Below are positions 1 to 8,797 of a stretch of DNA of 56,802 bases, in pieces. Every line of letters starts with the position of its first letter. Positions within the stretch are counted from its first letter, which is position 1. Position numbers and translations under genes: made by a program. The stretch is from contig CASEFA010000013.1 in NCBI GenBank assembly GCA_949287095.1, forward strand, positions 1 to 56,802. The letters run 5' to 3'. Source of the stretch: an uncultured Bacillota bacterium. Lineage in GTDB: Bacteria > Bacillota > Clostridia > Peptostreptococcales > Anaerovoracaceae. The notes beneath the pieces are model-generated. The model made no database searches, was not told the DNA's origin, and was given only the letters and a program-made list of their open reading frames with translations.

Positions 1-98
1 GCAGTCACCTGCAACACCCTTGCCTTCGGCTATATCCTTCCCACTACCGGGCGGATTCGGGACTTTCACCCGTTAGAAACGTGCGCCGCCAGGCGCAC
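1..98 (-). ncRNA. Group II intron, 5' end (partial, runs off window)
   Basis: Read on the minus strand from 98 down to 1. It begins GTGCGCC and then shows blocks I recognise from the 5' part of bacterial group II introns: a GGGTGAAAGTCCC block, a TAGCCGAAGGCAAGGGTGT block, and a GTGACTG stretch at the window edge. The first 18 nt form a hairpin (81-87 with 92-98). The intron starts 9 nt past the stem of the terminator at 107-140, which is the insertion preference known for class C (IIC) introns, behind intrinsic terminators. The reverse transcriptase/maturase gene, if present, would lie beyond the left edge. No ORF of this segment is believable as protein. Confidence 0.72.
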
Positions 99-106
99 TC
101 GCAGGC

Positions 107-140
107 AAAACCCCCGGCAGAAGTCATGCCGGGGGTTTTT
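107..140 (-). terminator. Intrinsic terminator after the hslO-DUF1846 operon
   Basis: CCCCCGGCA (111-119) pairs with TGCCGGGGG (127-135) around a 7-nt loop. The stem is flanked by A4 and T5 tracts, so it could work in both directions. It lies 9 bp past the stop of the DUF1846 gene and is the probable target site of the group II intron. Confidence 0.9.
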
Positions 141-148
141 ATAATTTC

Positions 149-1666
149 CTAATTGCTGCTGTAAAGGTTGGTGGTCATATATTCCGGGTCACAGGTAACG
201 TCGATTCCGAGAGAGCTTAATGTCTGCTCGTCGCGGTCGCTTAAGATTGCGGTGCAGTGGGCCCTGCAGCCGTGCAGATACGGAAGCTTCCCGGCCGCCA
301 CCGCCGCCGACGGGTTCTGGGTTCCGGAAATACTTAAGGCTATGAGAACCTCCTCGCAGTTGAGACTGGTTCTGTCGTAGCCTAAAACCTCGGTCTTAAG
401 CTTCTGTGTGGTTTCCAGGACCTGAGGAGTTATTATGAGCATATCGTCGGCTATGCCGGAAAGACTCTTTATGGCGTTGAGGACCATTGCCGCAGCCGCA
501 ACCATTCTCCGTGAGCTGCGTCCTGTGACTATGGTGCCGTCTGGCATCTCTATGGCCATACCTACCACGTTTTCGTAACGCTTGTCGCAGTTACGCTTCT
601 TTTCCGCATAATCTCTGGCGGCCTGAACCACCTTTCTGTCAACAACGTCTCTGCCCACTTCCTTCATGAGAAGCTTTGCTCTCTCCAGAGCCTCCTCGCC
701 GATTTTGCCCTTTTTGTAGTCCACCTCGGCGATGAGGTAACGGCGGATTATTTCCTGTTCGGCCGCTTCACGGCAGACCGCATCGTCGGTGATGCAGAAT
801 CCCGCGCGGTTTACGCCCATATCCGTAGGCGATTTATATTCAGATTCCTCTCCGGTAATCTTTTCGATGATTCTCTTCACCACCGGGAAAACCTCCAGAT
901 CCCGGTTGTAGTTTACGGCAGTTTCTCCGTACGCCTCCAAGTGGAAGGAATCTATCATATTCACGTCCTTAAGGTCTGCCGTTGCCGCCTCATAGGCGAT
1001 GTTTACCGGGTGCTTCAGGGGCAGATTCCATATAGGGAAGGTCTCAAACTTGGCGTAGCGGACCTTCTTTCCCATCTTGTAGTCGTGGTAGAGCTGAGCA
1101 AGACATGTTGCGAGCTTTCCGCTGCCGCCTCCCGGACCGGTTACGACTACCAGAGGCTTCGTCACCTCTATATAAGGGTTGGCGCCGTAGCCCTCGTCGC
1201 TTACTATGGTATCCACGTCCGTAGGATAGCCCTTGGTGAATCTGTGTTTATACGTTTTGATTCCCCTGCGCTCCAGCTTATCGATAAACATATTTACCGC
1301 CGGAACATCCTCATATCTCGTTACCACCACGCTGTTAATGGCAAGGTCGTGCTTCCTGAAAATGTCGATGAGTCTCAGAACCTCCAGGTCGTATGTGATT
1401 CCAAAATCATGCCTCGTCTTGCTTGTCGTAATGTCTCCCGCGTAGATGCAGATGATAATCTCTGTTTTTTCCTTCATTCTTGCGAGAAGCTTTATCTTCG
1501 CGTTCTCGTCAAACCCCGGCAGTACTCTCATGGCATGCTTGTCGTGGACCAGCTTTCCGCCGAACTCCAGGTAAAGCCTGTCGGCGCTTCCCGGATTGAT
1601 CCTCTCCATGATGTACTTTGACTGCTCTTCCAGATACTTTTCCGCATCAAAACCTGTCTTGTTCAT
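149..1666 (-). CDS. DUF1846 (UPF0371) family protein
   Basis: A 505-residue cytoplasmic protein matching the DUF1846 family over its whole length (about 500 residues is usual). Recognisable features are the N-terminal [15 protein letters not shown] start, the glycine-rich [15 protein letters not shown] stretch around residue 177, which looks like a nucleotide-binding loop, and a C-terminal domain ending [11 protein letters not shown]. The biochemical role of the family is not established. It is last in the hslO-ddl-DUF1934 operon, 20 bp after its neighbour, with a strong AAGGAGGAG ribosome site before the ATG. A terminator follows directly. The start is well fixed by the ribosome site. Confidence 0.9.
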   Translation of the reverse strand: MNKTGFDAEKYLEEQSKYIMERINPGSADRLYLEFGGKLVHDKHAMRVLPGFDENAKIKLLARMKEKTEIIICIYAGDITTSKTRHDFGITYDLEVLRLIDIFRKHDLAINSVVVTRYEDVPAVNMFIDKLERRGIKTYKHRFTKGYPTDVDTIVSDEGYGANPYIEVTKPLVVVTGPGGGSGKLATCLAQLYHDYKMGKKVRYAKFETFPIWNLPLKHPVNIAYEAATADLKDVNMIDSFHLEAYGETAVNYNRDLEVFPVVKRIIEKITGEESEYKSPTDMGVNRAGFCITDDAVCREAAEQEIIRRYLIAEVDYKKGKIGEEALERAKLLMKEVGRDVVDRKVVQAARDYAEKKRNCDKRYENVVGMAIEMPDGTIVTGRSSRRMVAAAAMVLNAIKSLSGIADDMLIITPQVLETTQKLKTEVLGYDRTSLNCEEVLIALSISGTQNPSAAVAAGKLPYLHGCRAHCTAILSDRDEQTLSSLGIDVTCDPEYMTTNLYSSN

Positions 1667-1686
1667 GACTCCTCCTTTACTGCTTT

Positions 1687-2121
1687 CTATTGGCTGATTT
1701 CTATTTCCAAGGCGTTTCTGCCTTCGCTCATACCCTCAAGGCTCACGTGATAGTCAACCTTTATGAGACCGCATCCGTCCTCATCTATACTGGTTTCCAG
1801 GCTGTTGGTGAGAACCTCCATGTCAAAGGAGCCGAAAGGAGTCTGATATCTGCTGCTGAATCTGCCGCCTTTGCGGAACTCAAGCTCCGTTCCGTAGCTC
1901 TGACCGCTGTTTTTTCCGAGCCTCTTCATCCGCAGGATGCCGTCCTTCAGCTTCAGACTGGTCATACATCCCGGAAAGCCGGAAAACTCGCTTTCCTCGT
2001 AGATGTAGTAGTTGGCGCCGTTCCTCTCGTACATACGCCCGTCGGTAACGAACTCCATCCTCTCTTCCATTTCGTCTCCGATAAACTGGTTACCTGTTAT
2101 TTTTATCGTTATATCTTTCAT
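1687..2121 (-). CDS. DUF1934 family beta-barrel protein (YwiB-like)
   Basis: 144 residues, the usual size for DUF1934 proteins, which adopt a small calycin-like beta barrel. No ligand or function is firmly known. The sequence has the alternating hydrophobic pattern of a barrel, with no signal peptide or membrane segment, so it is predicted cytoplasmic. Its ATG lies inside the 3' end of ddl (32-bp overlap), pointing to translational coupling; GTGGAG lies about 8 nt upstream. The grouping with a cell-wall precursor ligase may hint at an envelope link, but that is inference. Confidence 0.82.
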   Translation of the reverse strand: MKDITIKITGNQFIGDEMEERMEFVTDGRMYERNGANYYIYEESEFSGFPGCMTSLKLKDGILRMKRLGKNSGQSYGTELEFRKGGRFSSRYQTPFGSFDMEVLTNSLETSIDEDGCGLIKVDYHVSLEGMSEGRNALEIEISQ

Positions 2122-3121
2122 ATCCTAACTCCACAATCTTTTCGATAAGAGTCTTAAAGTCGACTCCCACCTCGTTCCAAAGCATAGGAAACATACTGTA
2201 CCGGGTGAATCCCGGAATCGTGTTTATCTCGTTGATATAGATCTTACCCGTGTTTTTTTCAATGAAAAAATCCACCCGGGCAAAGCCTGCGCAGTCCAGG
2301 CTCTTATACGCCTTTGCGGCAAGATCCCTTATTTCTTCCCTCACCTCAAAAGGAATTTTCGCCGGAATCATCAGCTTTGTTCCGCTCTCGTCGCTGTATT
2401 TGGAATTATAGTCGTAAAACTCCGATGCGGCGATTATTTCACCTACTTCCGCCACCCGGGCAACGGAATTTCCTATCACCGCCGTTTCAAGCTCTCTTAC
2501 CTCAAGAGCCTCTTCGACGATTATTCTCCTGTCATACTCTGCGGCAACCTGAAGAGCCTTAAGAAGTTCCGCAGGATTTTTGGCCTTCGAGATCCCTACG
2601 CTGGAGCCCATATTGGAAGGCTTTACAAAAGCCGCGCCCCCCAGGGATTCAAGGATTTCCGCAGCCTTTGCCTCGTCATATCCGGCGAGCTTTTCCCTGA
2701 AGACCAGCTTGTAACGGCAGGTCGGAAGGCCGACCTTGATGAAAATATCCTTTGCGCAGGATTTATCCATGCAGAGAGCCGACGCAAGAACGCCGCAGCC
2801 GGCATAAGGAATTCCCAGCATCTCAAAGAGCCCCTGTACGGTTCCGTCCTCGCCGTAAGGCCCGTGAAGCACCGGAAAAGCAAAGTCTATGATCGACGGA
2901 AGAGCGCTGATTTCAAGAGGCTTTGCAGAAGCCTTCCACTTTCCGCAGGCTATGCCTTCCGCGTCGCCCTCGTATAGATACCACTTCCCGTCCTTGTCTA
3001 TTCCTATTTTAACTGTGTCAAAATCCGCTTTTTCGGCCGCTCTTATGACCTCCGCCGCCGACATGAGGGAAACCTCGTGCTCCCCCGAACGTCCCCCGAA
3101 TATGAAACCTACTCTCTTCAT
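2090..3121 (-). CDS. ddl: D-alanine--D-alanine ligase
   Basis: 343 residues of the ATP-grasp D-Ala-D-Ala ligase family, which makes the dipeptide end of peptidoglycan precursors in the cytoplasm. Visible are the N-terminal GGRSGEHEVS motif, the HGPYGEDGTVQG block, the ATP-binding FVKPSNMGSSVGI stretch and the C-terminal EINTIPGFT metal-binding motif. The omega-loop carries YDYNSKY, the Tyr-containing form typical of true D-Ala-D-Ala ligases rather than VanA-type D-Ala-D-Lac enzymes. I use the ATG at 3121, with an AAAGGGGAG ribosome site. A longer in-frame start upstream would add 30 residues inside hslO and is unlikely. It starts 2 bp after the hslO stop and overlaps DUF1934 by 32 bp. Confidence 0.95.
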   Translation of the reverse strand: MKRVGFIFGGRSGEHEVSLMSAAEVIRAAEKADFDTVKIGIDKDGKWYLYEGDAEGIACGKWKASAKPLEISALPSIIDFAFPVLHGPYGEDGTVQGLFEMLGIPYAGCGVLASALCMDKSCAKDIFIKVGLPTCRYKLVFREKLAGYDEAKAAEILESLGGAAFVKPSNMGSSVGISKAKNPAELLKALQVAAEYDRRIIVEEALEVRELETAVIGNSVARVAEVGEIIAASEFYDYNSKYSDESGTKLMIPAKIPFEVREEIRDLAAKAYKSLDCAGFARVDFFIEKNTGKIYINEINTIPGFTRYSMFPMLWNEVGVDFKTLIEKIVELGYERYNDKNNR

Positions 3122-3123
3122 CT

Positions 3124-4056
3124 TTATAACTCCCCTTTTCCCTTTACCGCATCGAGTATCCTCTGCAGGTGGCCGGCGTCGAAATAGTACTTCTTCTCGC
3201 AGAACTGGCAAACCATCTCCGCTCCGTTGTCCTCGTCTATCATGGCCTGAAGCTCATCTGCGCCGAGAGTCGCAAGAACTCCCTCAAGTCTCTCCTCGCT
3301 GCAGTCGCACTTCCAGTTTATCTCTCTGGTATCGGTTTTCTCCGGCATAAACGCCGGGTCTATATTATCGAAGATTCTCTTAAGGAGAAGTTCCACGGTT
3401 CCCTCTTCGGAATAGCCTGCCGACTTCAGCACCGTTTCCTCTATCAAAGTGGTCAGAGGAGGCATATCCTTAAGCAGAGCTTCAAGGGCGTCCACCGCTT
3501 CCTCCTTCGCTTCGGGAAGCATCTGGATTATCATTCCTCCCGCACAGAGAACGCTCTGATTTCTGGCAATTTTAACGCCTAAAGCAACAGAAGTGTTCTG
3601 TTGCTCTGAAATATAGTAGTATGCGGTTAAATCATCGGCTATTTCGCCGGACACTAAAGCAATCCTTCCCACGTAAGGTTCCTTAAGGCCCATATCCCTT
3701 ATTACGGTAAGGTCTCCGATTCCGAGGGAGCCGCCCACATCCAGGTGTCCGTCCTCCCGAAGAGGAAGATTCACGTCGGTAACGGCTATGTACCCCTTGA
3801 CGTTTCCGCAGCCGTCGGCGGTGGCGAGAATCTGCTTCGCCGGGCCGTCCCCCTTAAACTGTACGGTAACCTTGTCGCTGTCGTTTTTCACCAGCAGCCC
3901 CATAAGGCCGGCTCCTGTCAGAACTCTTCCCAGCGCCGCAGTGGCAAGAGGCGTGGTCCCATGTATTTCTCTGGCTTTTTCCACAACATCTGTGGTTATA
4001 GATAAACAGACCCTGAAGGATCCGGATTTGTCCATGGCGGTAATGGCTTTGCCCAT
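3124..4056 (-). CDS. hslO: Redox-regulated chaperone Hsp33
   Basis: 310 residues, matching Hsp33: a cytoplasmic holdase that is switched on when its zinc-binding cysteines are oxidised. The four zinc cysteines are present as a CDC pair (residues 250, 252) and a CQFC pair (283, 286). The N-terminal domain has the family block HGTTPLATAALGRVLTG. The ATG at 4056 is preferred over an upstream GTG at 4065 because AAGGAAGG lies 9 nt before the ATG but directly against the GTG. It is first gene of the operon leading to ddl, DUF1934 and DUF1846, and is divergent from the HtrA-type protease gene, another protein-quality gene. Confidence 0.95.
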   Translation of the reverse strand: MGKAITAMDKSGSFRVCLSITTDVVEKAREIHGTTPLATAALGRVLTGAGLMGLLVKNDSDKVTVQFKGDGPAKQILATADGCGNVKGYIAVTDVNLPLREDGHLDVGGSLGIGDLTVIRDMGLKEPYVGRIALVSGEIADDLTAYYYISEQQNTSVALGVKIARNQSVLCAGGMIIQMLPEAKEEAVDALEALLKDMPPLTTLIEETVLKSAGYSEEGTVELLLKRIFDNIDPAFMPEKTDTREINWKCDCSEERLEGVLATLGADELQAMIDEDNGAEMVCQFCEKKYYFDAGHLQRILDAVKGKGEL

Positions 4057-4241
4057 TTCTGTCACCCTTCCTTTTCACATCTAATATAGTATTTTAGCAC
4101 AAGCTTGACGTTTTTGACACAAGAAATCCACATTTCTTTTCTATAATTTAGCCGTAAACAGGGTAAGAAGAAATCGGGCGCGCTAAGACGGAAGGCCGCC
4201 CGGACAGAAGATAACTATTAACCGGAAAGGTGGTATTCATA
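4057..4241. promoter_or_regulatory. Divergent hslO / htrA intergenic region
   Basis: 185 bp that must carry promoters for both directions. On the plus strand a TATAAT lies at 4142-4147; the best TTGACA (4114-4119) is 22 bp away, too far for a standard SigA promoter, so the -35 is unclear. On the minus strand an extended -10-like TGCTAAAAT is visible near 4091-4099. No CIRCE or clear operator is seen. Confidence 0.35.
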
Positions 4242-5636
4242 ATGACGAACGAATTTGACAGAAACAACGGCTATCAGGATCAGAACTTCACCATGAGAGA
4301 TCCTGAGCCTTCGGAAAACTCCGGAGCTCATGCCGAGTCCGGAAGCGAACAGCACGAGCAGTACAGAAAGCAGGAATCCGAATATACAGAGGCGAGAACT
4401 TTTGAGCCTGAGCAGCATACGGGTTCTCAGACGGGACAGCCTTACGGCTTCGATCCGGGATTTTCAGGCCGGGAGCAGCAGAAGGCGTACACATACGAAA
4501 ACGTCCCTCACATGAAGGCGAAAAAAGTTAAAGAAAAGAAGCCGCCCGTATTCATAACGAGGAAGGCGTTCATAATAACCATGATATGCTGTATGATATT
4601 CACATCGGGTCTTACCGTAGGCGGCATGATGCTCTTCGGAGGCGGTTCCGGCGGAATCGGGACTTCCAAAGAGATTTCCGCAACCAACTACACTCTTGCG
4701 AAATCCACGGGAGCCGAAAAATCCGTAGAGGAAATCATCGCCCAGAACGAAAACGCCGTAGTCGAGATTAAAACCGAGTCTGTTTCAACGGATTCATGGA
4801 TTCAGAACTACGTTACGGAAGGCGCAGGAAGCGGAGTAATCGTTGACACCGACGGCTACATCATGACCTGTAACCACGTAATCGACGGAGCGTCCGCAAT
4901 CACCGTAACTCTCAAGGACGGTACGTCCTACGACGCCAAGGTTATCGGCGCGGACGAAAAGACCGACGTTGCCATAATAAAAATCGAGGCGGATAATCTT
5001 ACCGCCGCAACCTACGGCAACAGCGACGAGCTTTCCGTAGGCGACCTTGCAGTTGCCATCGGAAACCCTCTCGGCGAGCTTGGCGGTTCGGCAACCACAG
5101 GTGTTATCAGCGCGCTGGACAGAGAGCTTACCGTTGAAGGTCAGAATATGACTCTTCTCCAGACAGACGCATCTATAAATCCGGGCAACTCCGGCGGCGG
5201 ACTCTTTGACGGAGAAGGAAATCTCATAGGTATTGTAGTGGCAAAATCTTCAGGCTCCAACGTTGAAGGCCTCGGATTCGCAATTCCTATCAACACCGCT
5301 GCCGAAATAGGCAAGGAACTCATCGAGAACGGTCACGTAACGGGACGCGCAGCCTTAGGCGTAAGCGTAATCGACGCCAGCGACGCCCAGACGGCCATGC
5401 AGTACGGCCTTCAGCTTACGGGAATCTACATCGCTGAAGTTACCGGCTCCGAAGCAAAGGCTGCAGGCTTTGAGCGCGGAGATATGATTTACTACATTGA
5501 CGATACCCAGATAGACAGCAGCGCAACACTGAGCTCGATTCTCCTCGACCACAAGCCGGGAGACAAGGTTAAGGTAATCGTAATAAGAGACGGCAAAACC
5601 GTAGAACTTACGACGACCCTTACGGAGGCTCAATAA
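4242..5636 (+). CDS. Membrane-anchored HtrA/DegP-type serine protease with PDZ domain
   Basis: 464 residues. Residues 1-106 are an acidic, Glu/Gln-rich cytoplasmic tail, 109-133 a single membrane helix, 165-360 a trypsin-like protease domain outside the membrane, and about 370-460 a PDZ domain. The catalytic triad is visible: His212 in CNHVIDGA, Asp242 in KTDVAIIKI and Ser317 in PGNSGGGLFD. Members degrade or refold damaged exported proteins. The ATG at 4242 follows GGAAAGG; an in-frame GTG at 4230 overlaps that ribosome site and is rejected. It is monocistronic, divergent from hslO and convergent with the hydrolase gene. The choice among htrA, htrB and yycK-like paralogues cannot be made here. 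Confidence 0.93.
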   Translation: MTNEFDRNNGYQDQNFTMRDPEPSENSGAHAESGSEQHEQYRKQESEYTEARTFEPEQHTGSQTGQPYGFDPGFSGREQQKAYTYENVPHMKAKKVKEKKPPVFITRKAFIITMICCMIFTSGLTVGGMMLFGGGSGGIGTSKEISATNYTLAKSTGAEKSVEEIIAQNENAVVEIKTESVSTDSWIQNYVTEGAGSGVIVDTDGYIMTCNHVIDGASAITVTLKDGTSYDAKVIGADEKTDVAIIKIEADNLTAATYGNSDELSVGDLAVAIGNPLGELGGSATTGVISALDRELTVEGQNMTLLQTDASINPGNSGGGLFDGEGNLIGIVVAKSSGSNVEGLGFAIPINTAAEIGKELIENGHVTGRAALGVSVIDASDAQTAMQYGLQLTGIYIAEVTGSEAKAAGFERGDMIYYIDDTQIDSSATLSSILLDHKPGDKVKVIVIRDGKTVELTTTLTEAQ

Positions 5637-5714
5637 TCTTACAGCCGGTACCTGTTTTCCGCCACCTTCTCCTCTCTGAATCAAGGCGGTTAATAACAGT
5701 ATCCGATATATATA

Positions 5715-5753
5715 AAATGCTCTTTCAGCCTGATTTGGCCGAGAGAGCATTTT
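5715..5753. terminator. Bidirectional terminator between htrA-type gene and hydrolase gene
   Basis: AAAATGCTCT (5715-5724) pairs with AGAGCATTTT (5744-5753); inner bases TC-GCC/GGC-GA add to the stem. T-rich tails occur on both sides. It sits between the convergent stops at 5636 and 5762. Confidence 0.85.
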
Positions 5754-5761
5754 CATTTTCT

Positions 5762-7237
5762 CTATTTCTTTCTGAACAGGAGATCCGGTATCAGCGGCTC
5801 CATGGGAATCATCAGTCCTTCGACAGCGCCGTCCTCATTTTCGATGAACGAAACCGGCATAACGTAGGTCAGGGTATCCTCCTTGAGACCGATAACTTTG
5901 AAAAGTCCCCCGACGTACGGCTTCATCTTCCACGTAAGCGCCCGGTTGGTGAGGGTCAGCTCTCCGCCCTCGGCCCTGATTTCGATGTGGTCGTAACCCG
6001 GGTTTTCGTATGTTCCCGCGTACCTTTGCGGGCTGCCGGTTTTGTCCCATTCCGTTTCCACTGCATCGGGATAGCGCTTTCCAAAGAGGTCGATATACTG
6101 ATCGTCGTAGTCCTCAGGCTTTGGCGGTTCGTCTCCGTGAAACTTTTCCGTCCACGTGACTTCTCCGCCCCATCCCATAAGTTCATCAAGTATACTGTAA
6201 AGAGCCGCAAACATCACTGAAATCGTCGGCGAGTGAAGGTTCACCGTGAGAAAAGCTCCGATGCCTTCTTCCGGTATGAAGGCCTGAACCGTGCTGTAGC
6301 CTTCTATCTTGCCCGTGTGTCTCAGGATTTTCTTTCCTCTGTAGCTTCCCGTCTGCCAGCCGAAGGCGTATCCGTCCAGAGGGTAGAATTCCTCTCCTAC
6401 AAAGTCAGCATAGTCTATCTGCTTTTCCGTCATCTCTCTGAACACTTCCGGAGCTATGAGCTGCCTGCCGTCAGCCGTCCTTCCTCCCGCCGCAAGGAAT
6501 GCAAGCCATTTAACCATATCCGAAGCCGTAGTGTTTACCGACGCCGCACCTGCCACCGTGTCTACATTCCATATTTCAAGCTTCGTAAGCCTTCCGTCTA
6601 TAACCTGATGAGGCTCGGCGTGATTTTCCGAATGTCTCAGCTTTTCCGTATCGCAGCTGGAGGTTTCCATTCCGAGAGGACCGAACAGATATTTTCTGAA
6701 CGCCTCTTCAAGGGTCAGCCCCGTCGCCGCCTCCACCACGTGCCCGGCAAGCCCGTAAATACAGTTGTTGTATATGGCTTTTGACCGAAACGGCGCGCAT
6801 GGCGCAAGGTATCTGAACCTCTTCATGTACTCCTCAGATGTAGCGACTCCCGCCCACGTTCCGTCGTGGGGCGCAAGCCCCGTTCTGTGACAGAGCATAT
6901 CCCTCAGAGTCATCTTTTCGTCCGCCTCGGCGTCCATCATTGCAAACCCCGGCAGATATTCCTTTACGGGAACGTCGTAGCTTAGCTTTCCCTCCGTGAC
7001 CAGCATGGCAATTACCGCCGAAGTCATCGCCTTGGAGCAGGAGGCTATGCAGAACCGGGTGTTTTCATCCACAGGTTCGCCGCCCGTCTCCCGCACTCCG
7101 TATCCTCCCGCAAAGCTGTCCGGCGCGTATCTGCCGTCTTTGTCCGGGGAAACCTTGACGTATGATACCGCCATTCCCGGAACCTGCCAGTATTTCAGGT
7201 CCGCCAAAACCTTTTCTTTATCAAGTATCTCTTTCAT
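5762..7237 (-). CDS. Beta-lactamase-family serine hydrolase (class C-like fold)
   Basis: 491 residues. The N-terminal ~370 form a beta-lactamase/D-Ala-D-Ala peptidase fold (PF00144 type), and the C-terminal ~120 a separate beta-rich domain often fused to such esterases. Active-site motifs: SCSK with Ser66 and Lys69 (SxxK), YNN in KAIYNNCIYG (YxN), and HTGKIEG in place of KTG. No signal peptide is evident, so it may act in the cytoplasm; family members include esterases, amidases and D-aminopeptidases, and the substrate cannot be named. The ATG at 7237 has GCGAGG 8 nt upstream, better than the TTG at 7243. A strong promoter lies at 7271-7299. Confidence 0.85.
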   Translation of the reverse strand: MKEILDKEKVLADLKYWQVPGMAVSYVKVSPDKDGRYAPDSFAGGYGVRETGGEPVDENTRFCIASCSKAMTSAVIAMLVTEGKLSYDVPVKEYLPGFAMMDAEADEKMTLRDMLCHRTGLAPHDGTWAGVATSEEYMKRFRYLAPCAPFRSKAIYNNCIYGLAGHVVEAATGLTLEEAFRKYLFGPLGMETSSCDTEKLRHSENHAEPHQVIDGRLTKLEIWNVDTVAGAASVNTTASDMVKWLAFLAAGGRTADGRQLIAPEVFREMTEKQIDYADFVGEEFYPLDGYAFGWQTGSYRGKKILRHTGKIEGYSTVQAFIPEEGIGAFLTVNLHSPTISVMFAALYSILDELMGWGGEVTWTEKFHGDEPPKPEDYDDQYIDLFGKRYPDAVETEWDKTGSPQRYAGTYENPGYDHIEIRAEGGELTLTNRALTWKMKPYVGGLFKVIGLKEDTLTYVMPVSFIENEDGAVEGLMIPMEPLIPDLLFRKK

Positions 7238-7270
7238 TTTCAATGCCTCGCTGATGTTTTTATTTTTTTC

Positions 7271-7299
7271 ATTATATCATTACCGCCGGAATCCTTCAA
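7271..7299 (-). promoter_or_regulatory. SigA-type promoter of the serine hydrolase gene
   Basis: On the minus strand: -35 TTGAAG (7294-7299), 17-bp spacer, -10 TATAAT (7271-7276) with an extended TGA just before it. It lies about 35 bp upstream of the start codon. The periodic repeat array begins about 65 bp further upstream. Confidence 0.8.
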
Positions 7300-7362
7300 A
7301 CATCATAATGTAATTTCCGTTTTTCGCCCCGCACCGGATTGTATTTAACGGTCCGGCTAAAG

Positions 7363-7488
7363 CTTGCCAAAATGTCCATTTTCCCCCTTCTTCCGGCAAA
7401 AAAGTTTGCCAGGTATCGCTGTCCTTGTGCAAAAAGGCAAACCCGGTTTGCCAAACGACGCTATGCGTCAGTGTTTCGGCAAACCGGG
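7363..7488. repeat. Periodic inverted-word array A (TTTGCC / GGCAAA), 42-bp period
   Basis: Six copies of one word alternate strictly in orientation: TTGCC at 7364, GGCAAA at 7395, TTTGCC at 7405, GGCAAA at 7436, TTTGCC at 7447, GGCAAA at 7478. Forward words step by 42, 42 bp and reverse words by 41, 42 bp. Each TTTGCC-to-GGCAAA unit is 37-38 bp with an unrelated interior; units are joined by 4-5 bp. The last unit with flanks (CCCGGTTTGCC 7442-7452, GGCAAACCGGG 7478-7488, inner GACGC/GCGTC) is a long hairpin followed on the minus strand by T-rich DNA, so it probably also ends the upstream lipoprotein transcript. See findings. Confidence 0.8.
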
Positions 7489-7515
7489 CAATTCTTATTT
7501 ATTCTATCCTGCATC

Positions 7516-8673
7516 CTACTGCGGGTTCATGATGAAGTAGCCGGATCCCTCGTTAAAAACGAATCTGCCGTCGCTCATCGGCATCAGATATTTCGCTCCG
7601 CCGAAGCCTTCAGGCGTCTGGCACGGCTGTATGAATCTGTTTTCCATGTCCATAATGTACAGGCTGCTGTCGGAGTACATGGCCGTAAGGCTGTCCGTAA
7701 CCCGTGCATAGTGCCACATGGGATTTTCCGTTTCGATGGTGAACTCTTCTTTATCCTTTGCGATAGGAATCGCGGTGACTGTGTTCTTTTCCCTATCTGA
7801 CTGAGCGGAATTTGTCGCAAGAACGTAATCCCCGTTTATTCCGATGGCACTGAAGCACTTGTTTCCGGAATCCTCGAACACCACTCCGTTTTCGTCGTAT
7901 ACAGTTACAAGACCCGTTCCGTCATCTCTGCTATTATTATAAAGCTGCATGACTATGTGCTTTCCGTCGCTTTTGTTATTCTCGGCAGACGTCCAGTACC
8001 CTCCGAACAGCTGTATAATCTCAGGCCCAGACTCAGTCAGCTTCATCAGACTCACGACGGCTCCGGCCGAGTCGCTGCCGCTTACCACGTATACAGGCGT
8101 ACCGTTTAAAAGGGTCAGAAACGGCTTCGGTCCGCCTCCGTAGTTAAGGTTGCTGTCCACAATTTCTTCTTTTTCTCCGTCGTTATACAGAAGCTGCCAG
8201 TCGTAGGATACGGAATCGGTTTCTTCATCGTTTAAAACGTCGGCGACGTAGAGAATTCCGTCTTTATAAGGAACAGCACAGTCCACATCGTTAGGTCTGT
8301 TGACAGTATACGACACCGCCTCTCCCGATCCGATGTCCATAACGTAAATGCTGCTCGTCCACCAGAACTTGTTCTGGTCGTTAGGTATGGAATATTCGCT
8401 TTCATCATATCGGGTCTCGGCAAATACCGCGGTGTTCTCCGATGCATAGCACAGAAAAGCGCCGTTTACACTTACTCCGTCACGGTCTTTTATGTCGTAA
8501 AACGGCGGATCGAGCTCCGTTATATTCATTTCCCGTATTTCCGTATTTATGCCGTTTTCAGTTTCCGGCAGACTGCCGCCGTCCTCTTCGGCAGCCTTGT
8601 CCGGGCTGCATGCCGTAAGAGCAAACGCCATAGCTGCCGTAATCGCAGCTGCAAACAACAATCCCTTTTTCAT
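7516..8673 (-). CDS. Lipoprotein, paralogue of the one at 53477-54670
   Basis: 385 residues with a lipoprotein signal peptide ending LTAC (Cys about residue 22), so exported and lipid-anchored on the outer face of the membrane. An acidic linker follows, then repeated Tyr/Asp/Gly-rich strands such as SSIYVMDIGSGE and SLYIMDMENR that resemble blades of a beta-propeller. No enzymatic motif is seen. It clearly resembles the lipoprotein at 53477-54670: AVPYKDGILYVADVLN against AVPYKDGIIYIRNDFLN, plus LLNGTPVYV and MSDGRFVF-like stretches in the same order. Ribosome site GGAGG before ATG. It appears monocistronic with its own promoter and a hairpin terminator downstream. Function unknown. Confidence 0.85.
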   Translation of the reverse strand: MKKGLLFAAAITAAMAFALTACSPDKAAEEDGGSLPETENGINTEIREMNITELDPPFYDIKDRDGVSVNGAFLCYASENTAVFAETRYDESEYSIPNDQNKFWWTSSIYVMDIGSGEAVSYTVNRPNDVDCAVPYKDGILYVADVLNDEETDSVSYDWQLLYNDGEKEEIVDSNLNYGGGPKPFLTLLNGTPVYVVSGSDSAGAVVSLMKLTESGPEIIQLFGGYWTSAENNKSDGKHIVMQLYNNSRDDGTGLVTVYDENGVVFEDSGNKCFSAIGINGDYVLATNSAQSDREKNTVTAIPIAKDKEEFTIETENPMWHYARVTDSLTAMYSDSSLYIMDMENRFIQPCQTPEGFGGAKYLMPMSDGRFVFNEGSGYFIMNPQ

Positions 8674-8723
8674 CTCATCCTCCTATACCTTGCATTGCTA
8701 AAAATATTCTGTTTTTTGTCCTC

Positions 8724-8732
8724 ATTATATCA
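8724..8732 (-). promoter_or_regulatory. Extended -10 promoter of the lipoprotein gene
   Basis: Minus-strand TGATATAAT (TATAAT at 8724-8729 with upstream TG), about 50 bp before the start codon. No good TTGACA-like -35 is visible at 17 bp, consistent with an extended -10 promoter. Confidence 0.55.
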
Positions 8733-8797
8733 CAATGAAAAAACGAATACCACTGCTTTCCCTTTCAATTCCGGGGCTTCCGGTTACAAAAAAGAGA

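Noticed and set aside
1-98. Short protein in the first 98 bases or rRNA
   Set aside because: The blocks match group II intron RNA, not rRNA, and short frames there are known mis-annotations.
4114-4147. TTGACA ... TATAAT as htrA promoter
   Set aside because: Spacer is 22 bp, too long for SigA; kept only as a low-confidence region.
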